From SG-bin7 sp964498095 (lineage in GTDB: Bacteria; Bdellovibrionota; Bdellovibrionia; Bdellovibrionales; SG-bin7), in NCBI GenBank assembly GCA_964498095.1, contig CAZCFY010000016.1:1-64000 (forward strand): DNA of 64,000 nucleotides, read 5' to 3'. The notes beneath the pieces are model-generated. The model worked only from the letters and a program-made list of their open reading frames with translations. It was not told where the DNA came from and did not search any database. Position numbers and translations under genes: made by a program. Position 1 is the stretch's first letter, and each line of letters opens with the position of its first letter. Shown here piece by piece: positions 41,423 through 50,628 of the stretch.

Positions 41423-42801
41423 AGCGGCGTCAATTTTTACAATCCTTACTAAGTCTTTACGGAATTTCGCTTTTGCCACGCGTTTCCAGTGCAGCATGGG
41501 GTGCGGCTTCACAACCGCATTTTCTATTACATCTCGAAGCTCTTGGCGGAATGGATAACTCGTTTTTCTTTGACGCGCGTGATTTAGCTATGACCCACGC
41601 TGGAAAAATTCATACTTATCCCGGAACCGAGCGGATTCAAATCTTAGGCAAAAATGGAGTCTCCGCGTTGGCAACAGATATAAGTAAACCACTCTTGCCC
41701 TACCGCGACTATTTTTCCATTATCAACGGCGTTCACATGAACATTTCTTTTGAGGGGCACGAGGAAAATTTACGCTATTTTGTGACGGGCAACCCGTTTG
41801 GTGCAGAAAATTACTTACCTCACCTCAACGGCATCACGGAAAAATATCCCATTGATGGAATTAGTGCTTCACCTAATTTTTTTGCTGAGGGTATACCCGG
41901 CACAAACACTGGAAACATTATTCCATTGGCAAAAGAACCGGGACTCGCTTTAGCCGAATGCCTCAAAGCGTATGGCATTCCCGATACGGACTCTCCTGCA
42001 AACTCATATTTAATGGATGTGTTTGCGCGCACGTCTAAGGGGCAGGGCCGCTTCCCTGCGGGCGTAACCGTTATGAAACAGAACTTTGCTGACTCGCCTT
42101 ATTTAGGGAATAAACTAAAAAATATCAATCTGTCGGACACCTCGAGTAATCGATTTCAAGCCGGATTAAATCTCTTATTATCTTGTTTTAAAGAAAAGAT
42201 AACAAATACCGGAGTCATGCAACTCACTGATGATCCCGCCGCCCTTGATAATCATGATTTTGGTTCTGCAAAGAATTTTGCACTCGTGGCCTCGGGCATA
42301 GTGAATAATCTAATCTTTTTAATAGAAACTTTACGACACACGCCCTTTGACGATCAACGTAGTTTTTTTGACGTTACGACTTTCATTATGGGATCAGAGT
42401 TTTCGCGTACCATGCGCCAAGAAGGCTTTACCGTCGACCAAACTGGTACGGATCACAATACACTAAATAATACTATAATCCTCGGAGGCGCTGGCATTAA
42501 CGGCGGTCACGTTATTGGGGCTTCGGACTTTCAGACTCCCGATGAAAAACTATCTGGCGCTCACCTTTCCTTAGATCAAAAGGCTCTAAAAATAATGGGG
42601 CGGCCTTTTGATTTCGTAACGGGGTTGCCGGCGAATAAACTTCCAGAAAACTATCAAGCTGAAGACTACCTAGGAGTAAACTCCGTTATAAATACGATCT
42701 ACTCTGCATTTAATGCGCCCAAAGAAGTATTTCGCACCATTAGAAATGGTAATCCAGCTCTGGCACCGGTACTCAAGGACTTGTTAAAGTCATTTATCTA
42801 A
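41419..42801 (+). CDS. Tat-exported DUF1501-like protein
   Basis: 460 aa with a twin-arginine signal (KRRQFLQSLLSLYGISLLP, residues 2-20). Mature sequence opens PHFLLHLEALGGMDNSFFFD and later has GSEFSRTMRQEGFTVDQTGT (about residues 329-348) followed by DHNTLNNTIILGGAG: the SRT...GTDHN arrangement of DUF1501 proteins. These are Tat-exported, related to the alkaline phosphatase/sulfatase superfamily, but of unknown role. Its last 8 bases overlap the end of the convergent protease gene. Confidence 0.8.
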   Translation: MKRRQFLQSLLSLYGISLLPRVSSAAWGAASQPHFLLHLEALGGMDNSFFFDARDLAMTHAGKIHTYPGTERIQILGKNGVSALATDISKPLLPYRDYFSIINGVHMNISFEGHEENLRYFVTGNPFGAENYLPHLNGITEKYPIDGISASPNFFAEGIPGTNTGNIIPLAKEPGLALAECLKAYGIPDTDSPANSYLMDVFARTSKGQGRFPAGVTVMKQNFADSPYLGNKLKNINLSDTSSNRFQAGLNLLLSCFKEKITNTGVMQLTDDPAALDNHDFGSAKNFALVASGIVNNLIFLIETLRHTPFDDQRSFFDVTTFIMGSEFSRTMRQEGFTVDQTGTDHNTLNNTIILGGAGINGGHVIGASDFQTPDEKLSGAHLSLDQKALKIMGRPFDFVTGLPANKLPENYQAEDYLGVNSVINTIYSAFNAPKEVFRTIRNGNPALAPVLKDLLKSFI

Positions 42802-43993
42802 AATGCAGCGCAGAGGGATTTGACCATGGGGCCACCGGCATACCATTTTTTGTCAGAGGAATTACGCGGAAATAATACGTTCCTCTTTTTGGCAGCCGAC
42901 TTGTGTAGATTTGAATAGTCGCCGTAGCGTTGTTCGCGGGGCCGGCATAAAGAATTTTGTCGGCGGGCGCGGGTTCGGTGCCATTGGGATTGGGGAAAGG
43001 TGTATCGGCTTTACTTACTTCGATTCCCGTCACCTCAGCGCCGGAAAAATTTTTGACATCATAAAAAAAGTCAACGCGCGCATTGGGGTCACTTGTCGTG
43101 TACTCAAACTGACCACCAATGGTAGGTGTTACGACTTTTTCGCTGGCACCGCCGCCTTCGCTGGGATTGTAAAACCAGCAGCGCGGGCGCGCGCCATAAT
43201 CACTGCGGTTGGTACATGAGCCTATGTTTGAGTTAGCGTCATTCACTTCGATATTTTCGTGCGCTAAACATAGGGCGGCATTAACATACGTATCAAACCG
43301 GCATTGTCCCTGCGGATGTTGCTCGTCAATTTTATTTACTTGCCGTGGATCTGGTTTATCGACATAAACGTCGGCGCCATTGGCAAAAAGCCGTGAAACT
43401 GATTTGGCACCCATTATCGAGCGCATGCAAAGAAACGCGTTGGCGCGCTCGGGAAATTTTTGATTGCAGAGTTTCTCGGCCAAAGGGTCCACACCCTCAC
43501 GCTGAATAACTTGTTCGTTATCGGCGCCCTTCCAAACTTTTCGCAAACATTTTAGCGTGGCCCAGTAATCAGATTCGCCTTCGACAGAGGCCCAACCGGT
43601 GTTATTGTACATTTTCGGTGCGCCCCCTAAGTGATGACCGACTTCGTGACAAACAACAACCGCAAGCCCATCGGCGGTGACAGATGAGTGACGGGCAATT
43701 CCACCAAAAATTTTTACGATGTAATTGCTTCCCTGGCGTTCGGCTTGCGCATTGACGGTGCCGTTGTTCCACAGTTTTTGCACGATCAAATTGCCGCCTT
43801 TGCTTTTAATGATTGGCGCGTAAACCTGTTCGACGGAAGAAATAATCTGGTTAAACGCATTTTCATTCATGTCAGCACTCATGGGCTGATCAGGGCCAAT
43901 GTACATGTCGTTTTCTGGCAAAAATGACTCTACATGCTCAACGGGACAATAAAGAAGAAGACCGACGACCAAGCTGCCATACAAGAGTTTCAT
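42794..43993 (-). CDS. Exported zinc metalloprotease (HExxH) with C-terminal beta domain
   Basis: 399 aa with a short signal sequence (MKLLYGSLVVGLLLYCPVEHVES), possibly a lipoprotein since Cys16 follows LLLY. The zinc site is His-Glu-x-x-His in VVVCHEVGHHLGGAP near 112-126, and EGESDYWAT near 138-146 could supply the third Glu ligand, as in gluzincins. A Cys-rich middle part and a fibronectin-like C terminus (from ~290, GAEVTGIEVSKADTPFP ... YYFRVIPLT) follow. Likely a secreted or surface peptidase. Convergent with the DUF1501 gene. Confidence 0.82.
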   Translation of the reverse strand: MKLLYGSLVVGLLLYCPVEHVESFLPENDMYIGPDQPMSADMNENAFNQIISSVEQVYAPIIKSKGGNLIVQKLWNNGTVNAQAERQGSNYIVKIFGGIARHSSVTADGLAVVVCHEVGHHLGGAPKMYNNTGWASVEGESDYWATLKCLRKVWKGADNEQVIQREGVDPLAEKLCNQKFPERANAFLCMRSIMGAKSVSRLFANGADVYVDKPDPRQVNKIDEQHPQGQCRFDTYVNAALCLAHENIEVNDANSNIGSCTNRSDYGARPRCWFYNPSEGGGASEKVVTPTIGGQFEYTTSDPNARVDFFYDVKNFSGAEVTGIEVSKADTPFPNPNGTEPAPADKILYAGPANNATATIQIYTSRLPKRGTYYFRVIPLTKNGMPVAPWSNPSALHFR

Positions 43994-44072
43994 ACGAAAA
44001 CCCCCCAGGCCTTTGTCTCGGTACTTTGGTCCTAATACTGAATGTTATTCCCAAACTGAGCCAAACATTCCA

Positions 44073-44205
44073 TGACGCAGTATGGACTGGAAAAGGTGCC
44101 CGACACCCTTTTGGAAAAGGTGCCCGACACCCTTTTGTGAAGCAGGTAGTCACGTCAGAATGGGTATGACGCGGTATGGACTGGATTTGGTGTCGGGCAC
44201 CTTTT
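44073..44205. repeat. REP-like cluster with tandem GGTGCCCGACACC units
   Basis: TGACGCAGTATGGACTGG (44073-44090) and TGACGCGGTATGGACTGG (44167-44184) bracket an exact tandem duplication of a 24-base unit, GGAAAAGGTGCCCGACACCC then TTTT (44089-44112 and 44113-44136). The inverted form GGTGTCGGGCACCTTTT closes the cluster. The 44167-44205 segment is identical to 22131-22169. Confidence 0.88.
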
Positions 44206-44213
44206 ATTACCTT

Positions 44214-46202
44214 TTATTTGAGGAGGCGGCGCATGATTTTGTTGGATGCGGTACGCGGAAGTGAGGGCACGATTTTTACATCGTGAATTTTAAAAAGTGG
44301 ATTTAATTTCTCACGGATTTGCTTTTGCATTTTATCTTTGAGGTCATGGATGGCTTCATTTTTCATGACGGCAAAGATAACCAAGAGACTCGGTCCTCCA
44401 CCGGGAGGATTAACGGCAACTGCCGCAGTTTCGCTTACGCCTTCTACCAGATTTAGCGTACGCTCGATTTCCGCGGAACTTACTTTTATGCCACCTAAAT
44501 TCATGGTGTCGTCGGCACGCCCATGGGCCCGCCAATAGCCACCGGGCAAAATTTCTACCTCGTCGCCATGACGGCGTAAGATTTTCCCTCCGGGGCCCTT
44601 AGGAGAATTAGTAAAATACACCTCGTCGTGATTTTTATTTAATAGTTCAAGCGATAGTCCAATAGATGGCGGCACAATGTACAACTCACCAAAATTCGCC
44701 GGTTTATTTTGATCATCCAAGACCACAAGCTCCAGGCCCAGACAAGGCGTCGTAAAGGTAGAAGGGCTTGCCGGCTGAACGACGGTTCCTGACACATAAC
44801 CGCCGCCAATCTCAGTTCCGCCACAATACTCGATAACGGGTTTATAATTGGCAAGCGACATGACAAAAAGATAGTCGTCAGCGTTCGAGCACTCCCCGGT
44901 TGAACTAAATAATTTTAGTTTACTCCAGTTAAGCCCCTTCATGCATTCAGAATTTCGCCAGGCCTTAACAATGCTTGGCACGAGTCCCAGCACATTTACT
45001 TTTGCTTTTTGCACGAACTCGCCGAACTCGCGCCCCGTGGGTGCACCGTAAAACAATGCAATCGTGCCGCGATTAATGAGCGTGGCATATATCAACCACG
45101 GGCCCATCATCCAACCAAGATTTGTTGGCCACGCGACGATGTCGCCAGCGTGAATATCATGATGGTAATAACCGTCAGCAGCGCACTTAATGGGCGTCGT
45201 TTGTGACCAAGGAATTGCCTTTGGTTCGCCGGTGGTTCCCGACGAGAAAAGCACATTGGTAATATCTTCGGGATTACATGCGGCAGGCTTAAATGTTTTT
45301 TTCGCCGACAAAAATTGCCACCAAGTCAAATGGTCCCGGTGGAGAGTAGCTTCCACCTCTTTTTTTGCGGGCAGAACTATTACTTTTTCTACAACACCCG
45401 CTTGCGCCACCTTTTCGTACATGGGGAGTTTTTTTCCTAAACGCAAAATAAAATCCTGCGTGAAAACTCCCTTGGCGCCAGCAATTTTTAATCGGGTGGC
45501 AATTTCTTCGGGCGCGAAACTATCCGCAATGGAAACTACCGCACAACCATACATGACGATACCCAAATAAACTGCCACGGATTCCGCCGTCATTGGCATG
45601 GCGATTCCGATTCTATCTCCCGGTTCAAATCCATTTTCCTTTAACCCATTGGCTACTTGATTTGCCAAAGCCCTCAATTGCGCGTAGCTGAGTTTACTTA
45701 ATTTCCCGCCTTCAGGCTGATAAACAATAGCAGGTTTCGCGGACGGCGCTTGAAAGCAGCTTTCGGCAATATTTAATTTGGCGCCCACCATCCATGTGGG
45801 ATGCTGGGCTGAGCCTTTTAAAATCTTTTTGTATCTTTTCTGAAATTTTATTTTTAGTTTCTTAACCGTGTAGTCCCAAAAATCTTCGCGTTTTGAAATC
45901 GACCAGGTATAAAGAGCAGCGAAGTTTTTCAATTTTTTATCTTTTAACACCGCCGCAATATTTGATTCTTTAATTATATTTGGGAATGGAGTCCACGCCG
46001 GCGGTGGCCCCAACTTTTTAGAATCCCACTCAGAATATATTTTCTCGAAAATTAATTTTTGAATCGCAAAAGGCTGGGTGGATTTAAAAACCTTCGCCAC
46101 GAGGTAAGACCAAGCGGCATCCGCGCCTAACTTCGCTAGAGTCTTTTCTAGCGTAACCGCTTTTTTTTCGCTAAGTCCTAGCTGCTGAAGCTCCACTTTC
46201 AT
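44214..46202 (-). CDS. Acetoacetyl-CoA synthetase-like acyl-CoA ligase
   Basis: 662 aa from the ATG at 46200-46202. An ANL-superfamily adenylating enzyme: phosphate loop SSGTTGEPKAIPWSQ near 320-334, YCGGTEIGGGY near 455-465, HGRADDTMNLGGIKVSSAEIE near 555-575 (core GRADDTMNLGGIK), and the C-terminal catalytic Lys in PRTASNKIMRRLLK. It forms acyl-AMP then acyl-CoA, acting on a short-chain acid such as acetate or acetoacetate. Length suits the acetyl/acetoacetyl-CoA synthetase group. Its stop lies 9 bp from the REP-like cluster. Confidence 0.88.
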   Translation of the reverse strand: MKVELQQLGLSEKKAVTLEKTLAKLGADAAWSYLVAKVFKSTQPFAIQKLIFEKIYSEWDSKKLGPPPAWTPFPNIIKESNIAAVLKDKKLKNFAALYTWSISKREDFWDYTVKKLKIKFQKRYKKILKGSAQHPTWMVGAKLNIAESCFQAPSAKPAIVYQPEGGKLSKLSYAQLRALANQVANGLKENGFEPGDRIGIAMPMTAESVAVYLGIVMYGCAVVSIADSFAPEEIATRLKIAGAKGVFTQDFILRLGKKLPMYEKVAQAGVVEKVIVLPAKKEVEATLHRDHLTWWQFLSAKKTFKPAACNPEDITNVLFSSGTTGEPKAIPWSQTTPIKCAADGYYHHDIHAGDIVAWPTNLGWMMGPWLIYATLINRGTIALFYGAPTGREFGEFVQKAKVNVLGLVPSIVKAWRNSECMKGLNWSKLKLFSSTGECSNADDYLFVMSLANYKPVIEYCGGTEIGGGYVSGTVVQPASPSTFTTPCLGLELVVLDDQNKPANFGELYIVPPSIGLSLELLNKNHDEVYFTNSPKGPGGKILRRHGDEVEILPGGYWRAHGRADDTMNLGGIKVSSAEIERTLNLVEGVSETAAVAVNPPGGGPSLLVIFAVMKNEAIHDLKDKMQKQIREKLNPLFKIHDVKIVPSLPRTASNKIMRRLLK

Positions 46203-46259
46203 GCCCACATATTAAATGTAAAAAATTCACAATTCCACCTAATTTTAGGCTCTAACGTC

Positions 46260-49187
46260 TTGATAACTCGGGCCAAATTCATTTTACGCAAGCTGGGCAA
46301 TTTTTACACCAGGCTCACTGCTTGCACACCTTCCGGCAAATCGAGGTGGTACGTGCGCGGAATAATAGCATTAGGACTTATGCTTTGGAGTATTAATATT
46401 TTTGCACAAACGGCAGAACACGCGTTTGAACAAAAGATGCAGGACAGATTCCAGCATAAAGGTCTAACAGATAAGAAGATTGTATTCTTCGATACGCTTC
46501 CTCAGGAGCGGGAATATAATAAAGTCATTTTATATCTTCACAGTTACGCCGACAGCGATTTCTCCTATATACATGTGCGCCGCAATCTTGTTGGCCGCGT
46601 AAATCCGGAAGTTTTAGCTGATCGAATTATCCGTTACCAATTTGGCCTTAAATCTAAAAAACTTCAGCGTGATGCTGGCACATCGACAAAACAAATACCT
46701 TACGACGAAGTCCTACTTGGCCGACAAATTCGGGCCGAAATAGATAAGTCACCCGAGCAAAAGGAACTCCTAAAATCGTTGCAACTTATCGCCGAAGAAG
46801 CCAAAGACTCCATTCAACAATTCGCGAAAACCGAACCCACGATGAGTGAACGAATTATGTCTACAATCGACGACGCCGCGGTCGGAATGGGCTATGGAAT
46901 TTCTCAAAAAAATCCCCACCCTGAAAGCTTGGAGCTAGGATTAAACGTGCGCATGGGTGGAAGAATACATCCGTTAGCGCTTTTTCCGAGTATCGCCAAT
47001 ACCAAATACGAGGATACAATTTTTGTTGATTTACGTGCCGGCTACATTCAATACCAACCGCTCGTTGATGCCGAAAAAAAGGACCGTGTAAGCAGCGTCT
47101 TTACTATTGGCACAAACCTTGGCCCCTTTCAACTCTACGGCCGTGAACGCGCCGAAGACTTTGCACCTAGCGCTGAAAGCCCAAAGGAACCTCGGTTCGA
47201 AAGAAACTACTCAAAAACTGCTGGCTTTCGTTTTAATTTTCGTAACGAACAGAATCCCCATGACAGATCCTATGCATATATAGATTACGAATCCTTTAAG
47301 TTTAGCGACAAACCCTTTGAAGCACCGGTTATCCGCGAGACTGCCGCCCTGTATCCTCATTGGCCGATGGTAAAGGTATTAAATCCAAACTCAGGACTAC
47401 TCTTAGGCTACTTACTTTCCGTGGGTTACGTTGCTGATCTTTCAAATCAGTTTCCTGTTTTGATTCCCGCTCTCGGAAAAATATTTAGCCGACCGATCGT
47501 CGAAATCGGCGCCGTATTGCGCGGGTCAGCCATGGGTACCGATGATCCCGATGCGATCACGATACTAGCTGGCGCAAAAATTAAAATTTACAACCGATTT
47601 TATATTGGTCTTATCGCAACTTATGCTACCGACATTACGCAAGACAAACTCCGTTACGTCGCACCCAACGAGCCCGGAATGTCGACACGAAATAGCATTA
47701 AAACTCTTATGGTGATGATTGAAGTTCCATTCTTCGCCGAAAAGGACGAAAATTCCGGAGAATACGTTCCCTTCCGTGGACCGCAAAAACTCGTGGTGCA
47801 AAAGTTTGAAAACTTCAACAAAATTTATTCGGGCCCACTCCCGGGTACGAATCGCGTTCCGCTTTTTCGGGATGGCGACGAAACCAATCAAAAGGTAATG
47901 GAAAATGGTTTAAATATTGACCTTGCTTACCAGCGCTTTCTATTTAAGAACGTGCTCTCTTATGTCTCCGGAAAAAATACGGAGTTTTCTAAACCTGGAG
48001 AGGGAAAAACTTATGATGCCTTTAGCTCTCAAATTCATTACCGTCTAACCCAAAGCAGTTCAGTCTATGCCAAGCTTGCTCATGAGGGACGCTTTAATGA
48101 AGTAGGAATCGGCATTGAAGTCGTTCCGCTAAAAACCGACCGTGTTGAAGTAAAAATTTACGGCGAACGCGAAATAGTATCTAATTTTCCGTGTCTTGTT
48201 CGCCCGAACCAAATTGTCGGCCGTTCAGTCCCCGATTGTGGTTTTCGCGCCGGGTTCAACGCCGAATATGACTTGCTAAAATTTAAATTTTTCACTGCGG
48301 CACTTACTTTTAATTTTAATTTATTCGGTCAAGGTGTTGCCGAACCCAAAATGGTCGACTGGCGCTTGGGCGCAAAAGTTAAATCCCGTTTCTTGACGGT
48401 CGAGTTACCAATTAACAACAATTGTATTAACCTCGGCGACTCCAACGGCTTTGATCCGCACGGAAAAAGTGGCGAAGGCAAAGGTGGAGCTAAATGTAAC
48501 AGCTATTTTCTAGCGACGATTGATCTTTTAGAAATTTATCGTGCTCTCACTGGCTCCGTGCCGGAAGATTACCCGCAAGCGGAGGTTGCCGTCGACAATA
48601 ACATTCCCGAGGGACCTATAAAAGTAGATAAATCTGATGAGCGCCCCAGTCCAATGACTGAGCTTGGCGCATACTCCTTTGGTCAACATGTAGCCACCAA
48701 ACTCCTTTCTGATATCGGCGTGTGGATAAAGGCGCATCCACAGGACGCCGGCAACACTCAATTGTTAGAAAAGACTTCGGAGGTCATGGAAAATATTGGC
48801 CGCCATTTTCTGTTCGTAGGAAAATATTATTATGACCGCAGTGACAAACCAAATTATCCGGCGGCTATTGCGCGCTTTAATCAGGTACTACATATTTTCG
48901 ATCCGCAAACGGACTTTGATAGTAACAAAGTTGCCGACGAAGAAATCAGCCGCACTTTAAAATACTATTTTGCTGATCCCGCAGTGAAACCCTATTTACA
49001 GCGCCAACGCGATCAGGTGGTGCCCGAAACACTCTTCTGCTTATCCCAAGCTTACAAAGCCAGTGGCAACTCTGGTAAGAGCGCCGAGTATCTGGCTGAG
49101 CTGAAAGCCAAGTACCCTTCTTTTGAAACTAACCCCGGCTGGTGGGCTCGCACGAAAGCGAATTTTAAAGAGCATCAGTGTTATTGA
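46260..49187 (+). CDS. Large exported protein with barrel-like body and TPR-like C terminus
   Basis: 975 aa starting at TTG 46260. A hydrophobic segment at ~33-49 (GIIALGLMLWSINIFAQ) fits a long-n-region signal peptide. Residues ~200-760 alternate hydrophobic and polar residues with many aromatic turns (for example ELGLNVRMGGRIHPLALFPS, FYIGLIATYATDI), as in large outer-membrane barrels. The C-terminal ~170 residues (YPAAIARFNQVLHIF ... ETLFCLSQAYKASGNSGKSA) look like TPR helices. No family recognised. A nine-pair hairpin overlaps its stop codon (49169-49193). Confidence 0.6.
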   Translation: MITRAKFILRKLGNFYTRLTACTPSGKSRWYVRGIIALGLMLWSINIFAQTAEHAFEQKMQDRFQHKGLTDKKIVFFDTLPQEREYNKVILYLHSYADSDFSYIHVRRNLVGRVNPEVLADRIIRYQFGLKSKKLQRDAGTSTKQIPYDEVLLGRQIRAEIDKSPEQKELLKSLQLIAEEAKDSIQQFAKTEPTMSERIMSTIDDAAVGMGYGISQKNPHPESLELGLNVRMGGRIHPLALFPSIANTKYEDTIFVDLRAGYIQYQPLVDAEKKDRVSSVFTIGTNLGPFQLYGRERAEDFAPSAESPKEPRFERNYSKTAGFRFNFRNEQNPHDRSYAYIDYESFKFSDKPFEAPVIRETAALYPHWPMVKVLNPNSGLLLGYLLSVGYVADLSNQFPVLIPALGKIFSRPIVEIGAVLRGSAMGTDDPDAITILAGAKIKIYNRFYIGLIATYATDITQDKLRYVAPNEPGMSTRNSIKTLMVMIEVPFFAEKDENSGEYVPFRGPQKLVVQKFENFNKIYSGPLPGTNRVPLFRDGDETNQKVMENGLNIDLAYQRFLFKNVLSYVSGKNTEFSKPGEGKTYDAFSSQIHYRLTQSSSVYAKLAHEGRFNEVGIGIEVVPLKTDRVEVKIYGEREIVSNFPCLVRPNQIVGRSVPDCGFRAGFNAEYDLLKFKFFTAALTFNFNLFGQGVAEPKMVDWRLGAKVKSRFLTVELPINNNCINLGDSNGFDPHGKSGEGKGGAKCNSYFLATIDLLEIYRALTGSVPEDYPQAEVAVDNNIPEGPIKVDKSDERPSPMTELGAYSFGQHVATKLLSDIGVWIKAHPQDAGNTQLLEKTSEVMENIGRHFLFVGKYYYDRSDKPNYPAAIARFNQVLHIFDPQTDFDSNKVADEEISRTLKYYFADPAVKPYLQRQRDQVVPETLFCLSQAYKASGNSGKSAEYLAELKAKYPSFETNPGWWARTKANFKEHQCY

Positions 49188-49193
49188 TGCTCT
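49169..49193 (+). terminator. Hairpin at the end of the 975-aa gene
   Basis: AGAGCATCA pairs with TGATGCTCT around GTGTTAT and includes the TGA stop. There is no U-run, so it may be an attenuating or mRNA-protecting hairpin rather than an intrinsic terminator. Confidence 0.5.
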
Positions 49194-49667
49194 GGGCTTG
49201 GGTGTGGGCTTGAGGTTGGGCGTGGTTGGAGTTTGGTTCCGGGATTTTCCTGGTTTTCTTTAGCAGGACCAGATCCTTCTGCTGGCGGAACGTTTCTTGC
49301 GGTGGAATTTTTTTTAAATACCCCATCACTACCTTCGTTCACGCAGTGAACTTTTTTAAATTCAACCGTTAATCTTTCGATTGCGAAATTCCATGCTCAA
49401 GTTAGTTCGCTCTTCGTTTAATCAAAACTCTTTCGGCCTTTGGTGGAGAAATATTTTTTCTAGTAGGACGAAGTTGTTCTGTTGGTTAGAAAAATACAAC
49501 TCTTTGAGAAATAATTTATCGTTCTTTTGCAGTTTATTGCTTTCTCAACGCCTCAATTCGCAATAAAAACTTTGGCTATTTTTTCTCAAAACTTCCGTCG
49601 ATCGGAAAATAATATTCAACTCTAAAGACCTTGATTTCTCCTATGAGATTCTGTACCTTCGTTCACG
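49194..49667. other. Non-coding region before the RAYT gene
   Basis: No supported gene in ~475 bp. It begins with a G/T-rich stretch (TGGGCTTGGGTGTGGGCTTG near 49193-49213) and contains TACCTTCGTTCACG twice, near 49335 and near 49656, the second just before the transposase start. These may be remnants of the transposase's own flanks. Confidence 0.5.
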
Positions 49668-50204
49668 TTGCGCAAACAAATTTCCCTCTTCAAAAAAGAA
49701 AAATCAGATTATGGTGGTGAGTTGCTGCGAAAGCGTTGCGGGCGCAAAGGGCCACGGCCGTTGTCGACAAAATACTCCATGCATTTGGTGCTACGGTCAT
49801 CGCTAGCCTGTAAAGAGTGGTCATTTTTAAAACCGCAGAATAAACTTCAAATTGAGCGCATGTTGAGGAAATTCGCGCGCAAGTGTGGAGTGAAAATAAT
49901 TTCTCGAGCAATTGCGGGAAATCACCTACACCTGCATATTAAGCTTAGTCATCGGCGACTTTATAAAAGATTTATCCGTGCGATCACAGCGGCAATCGCT
50001 ATGGCCATTACCGGCGCTTGCCGCTGGCGGTCGGCCCAACTAAAATTTTGGAACTTAAGACCTTTTTCGCGAGTTGTAGAGGGCCTCAGGGCTGTAAGAA
50101 ATTTGGAAAATTATATTTATCTAAACCGCATCGAAGCTGCCGGCTTTTCACGAAGTGAAGCGCTGGCCATTTTAAGTCGCGAAGGACCCAAGGACGGAGC
50201 CTAG
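49668..50204 (+). CDS. REP-associated Y1 (IS200-like) transposase
   Basis: 178 aa from TTG 49668. The Y1-transposase HUH site is GNHLHLHIKL near 84-93, the N-terminal strand YSMHLVLRSS near 36-45, and the nucleophilic Tyr lies in LENYIYLNRIEAAGF near 146-160. These match REP-associated tyrosine transposases (RAYTs), which nick single-stranded DNA at hairpins and are thought to spread REP palindromes. Domesticated RAYTs occur singly, without insertion-sequence ends, as here. REP-like palindromes at 22 kb and 44 kb are candidate substrates. Confidence 0.85.
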   Translation: MRKQISLFKKEKSDYGGELLRKRCGRKGPRPLSTKYSMHLVLRSSLACKEWSFLKPQNKLQIERMLRKFARKCGVKIISRAIAGNHLHLHIKLSHRRLYKRFIRAITAAIAMAITGACRWRSAQLKFWNLRPFSRVVEGLRAVRNLENYIYLNRIEAAGFSRSEALAILSREGPKDGA

Positions 50205-50609
50205 TTGCGGGCAGAAGCCCGCGCGCCGAAACCTGGGCTAAGACCCAAACCCAGGCCGAAGCACAAACCCAGGCCGAAGCACAAACCCAGGCCGAAGCAC
50301 AAACCCAGGCCGAAGCACAAACCCAGGCCGAAGCAAAAAAGCACAAGCAAAGGCAGAGAAGCCAGCAAATTCAAGCCTCGATCTGCCACTGGCAGGAATT
50401 GCGACGGGGACGACATCGTAAATCTAATTACCCATCCTGAATACCCGCCGATGTCCCCTAGCTCTCTAAACCCTAACCGTGAATACCTAAGCCGCCTCGC
50501 CCGCGTACAGCGTCACAGTGTAAAATCAGTTAACACTGCAAGTGCGCCGGAAACTCGTAAAAGCGAATGGAAACCAGAAACTTGTGGCATATGGAGTGCT
50601 TATTGGTGA
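50205..50609 (+). CDS. Possible Lys/Pro/Arg-rich protein
   Basis: 134-aa frame beginning TTG one base after the RAYT stop. Five 6-residue repeats (PRPKHK) come from the 18-bp tandem repeat. After it, residues ~60-134 have ordinary composition (for example THPEYPPMSPSSLNPNREYL), so a genuine basic protein is possible. It could equally be a chance frame through the repeat. No ribosome-binding site is clear. Confidence 0.35.
   Translation: MRAEARAPKPGLRPKPRPKHKPRPKHKPRPKHKPRPKHKPRPKQKSTSKGREASKFKPRSATGRNCDGDDIVNLITHPEYPPMSPSSLNPNREYLSRLARVQRHSVKSVNTASAPETRKSEWKPETCGIWSAYW
50250..50339 (+). repeat. 18-bp tandem repeat, five units
   Basis: CCCAGGCCGAAGCACAAA repeated five times (last unit ends CAAAAA). 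Unit length is a multiple of three, so copy-number change would not shift a reading frame. It lies directly after the RAYT gene. Confidence 0.93.
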
Positions 50610-50628
50610 CTGAGCTATGGAGGTTCAA

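Noticed and set aside
49381..49566. 61-aa plus-strand frame before the RAYT gene
   Set aside because: TTG start, no ribosome-binding site, composition unlike neighbours; likely chance.
50250..50339. CRISPR array
   Set aside because: Units are 18 bp with no spacers between them and no cas genes nearby; it is a tandem repeat.
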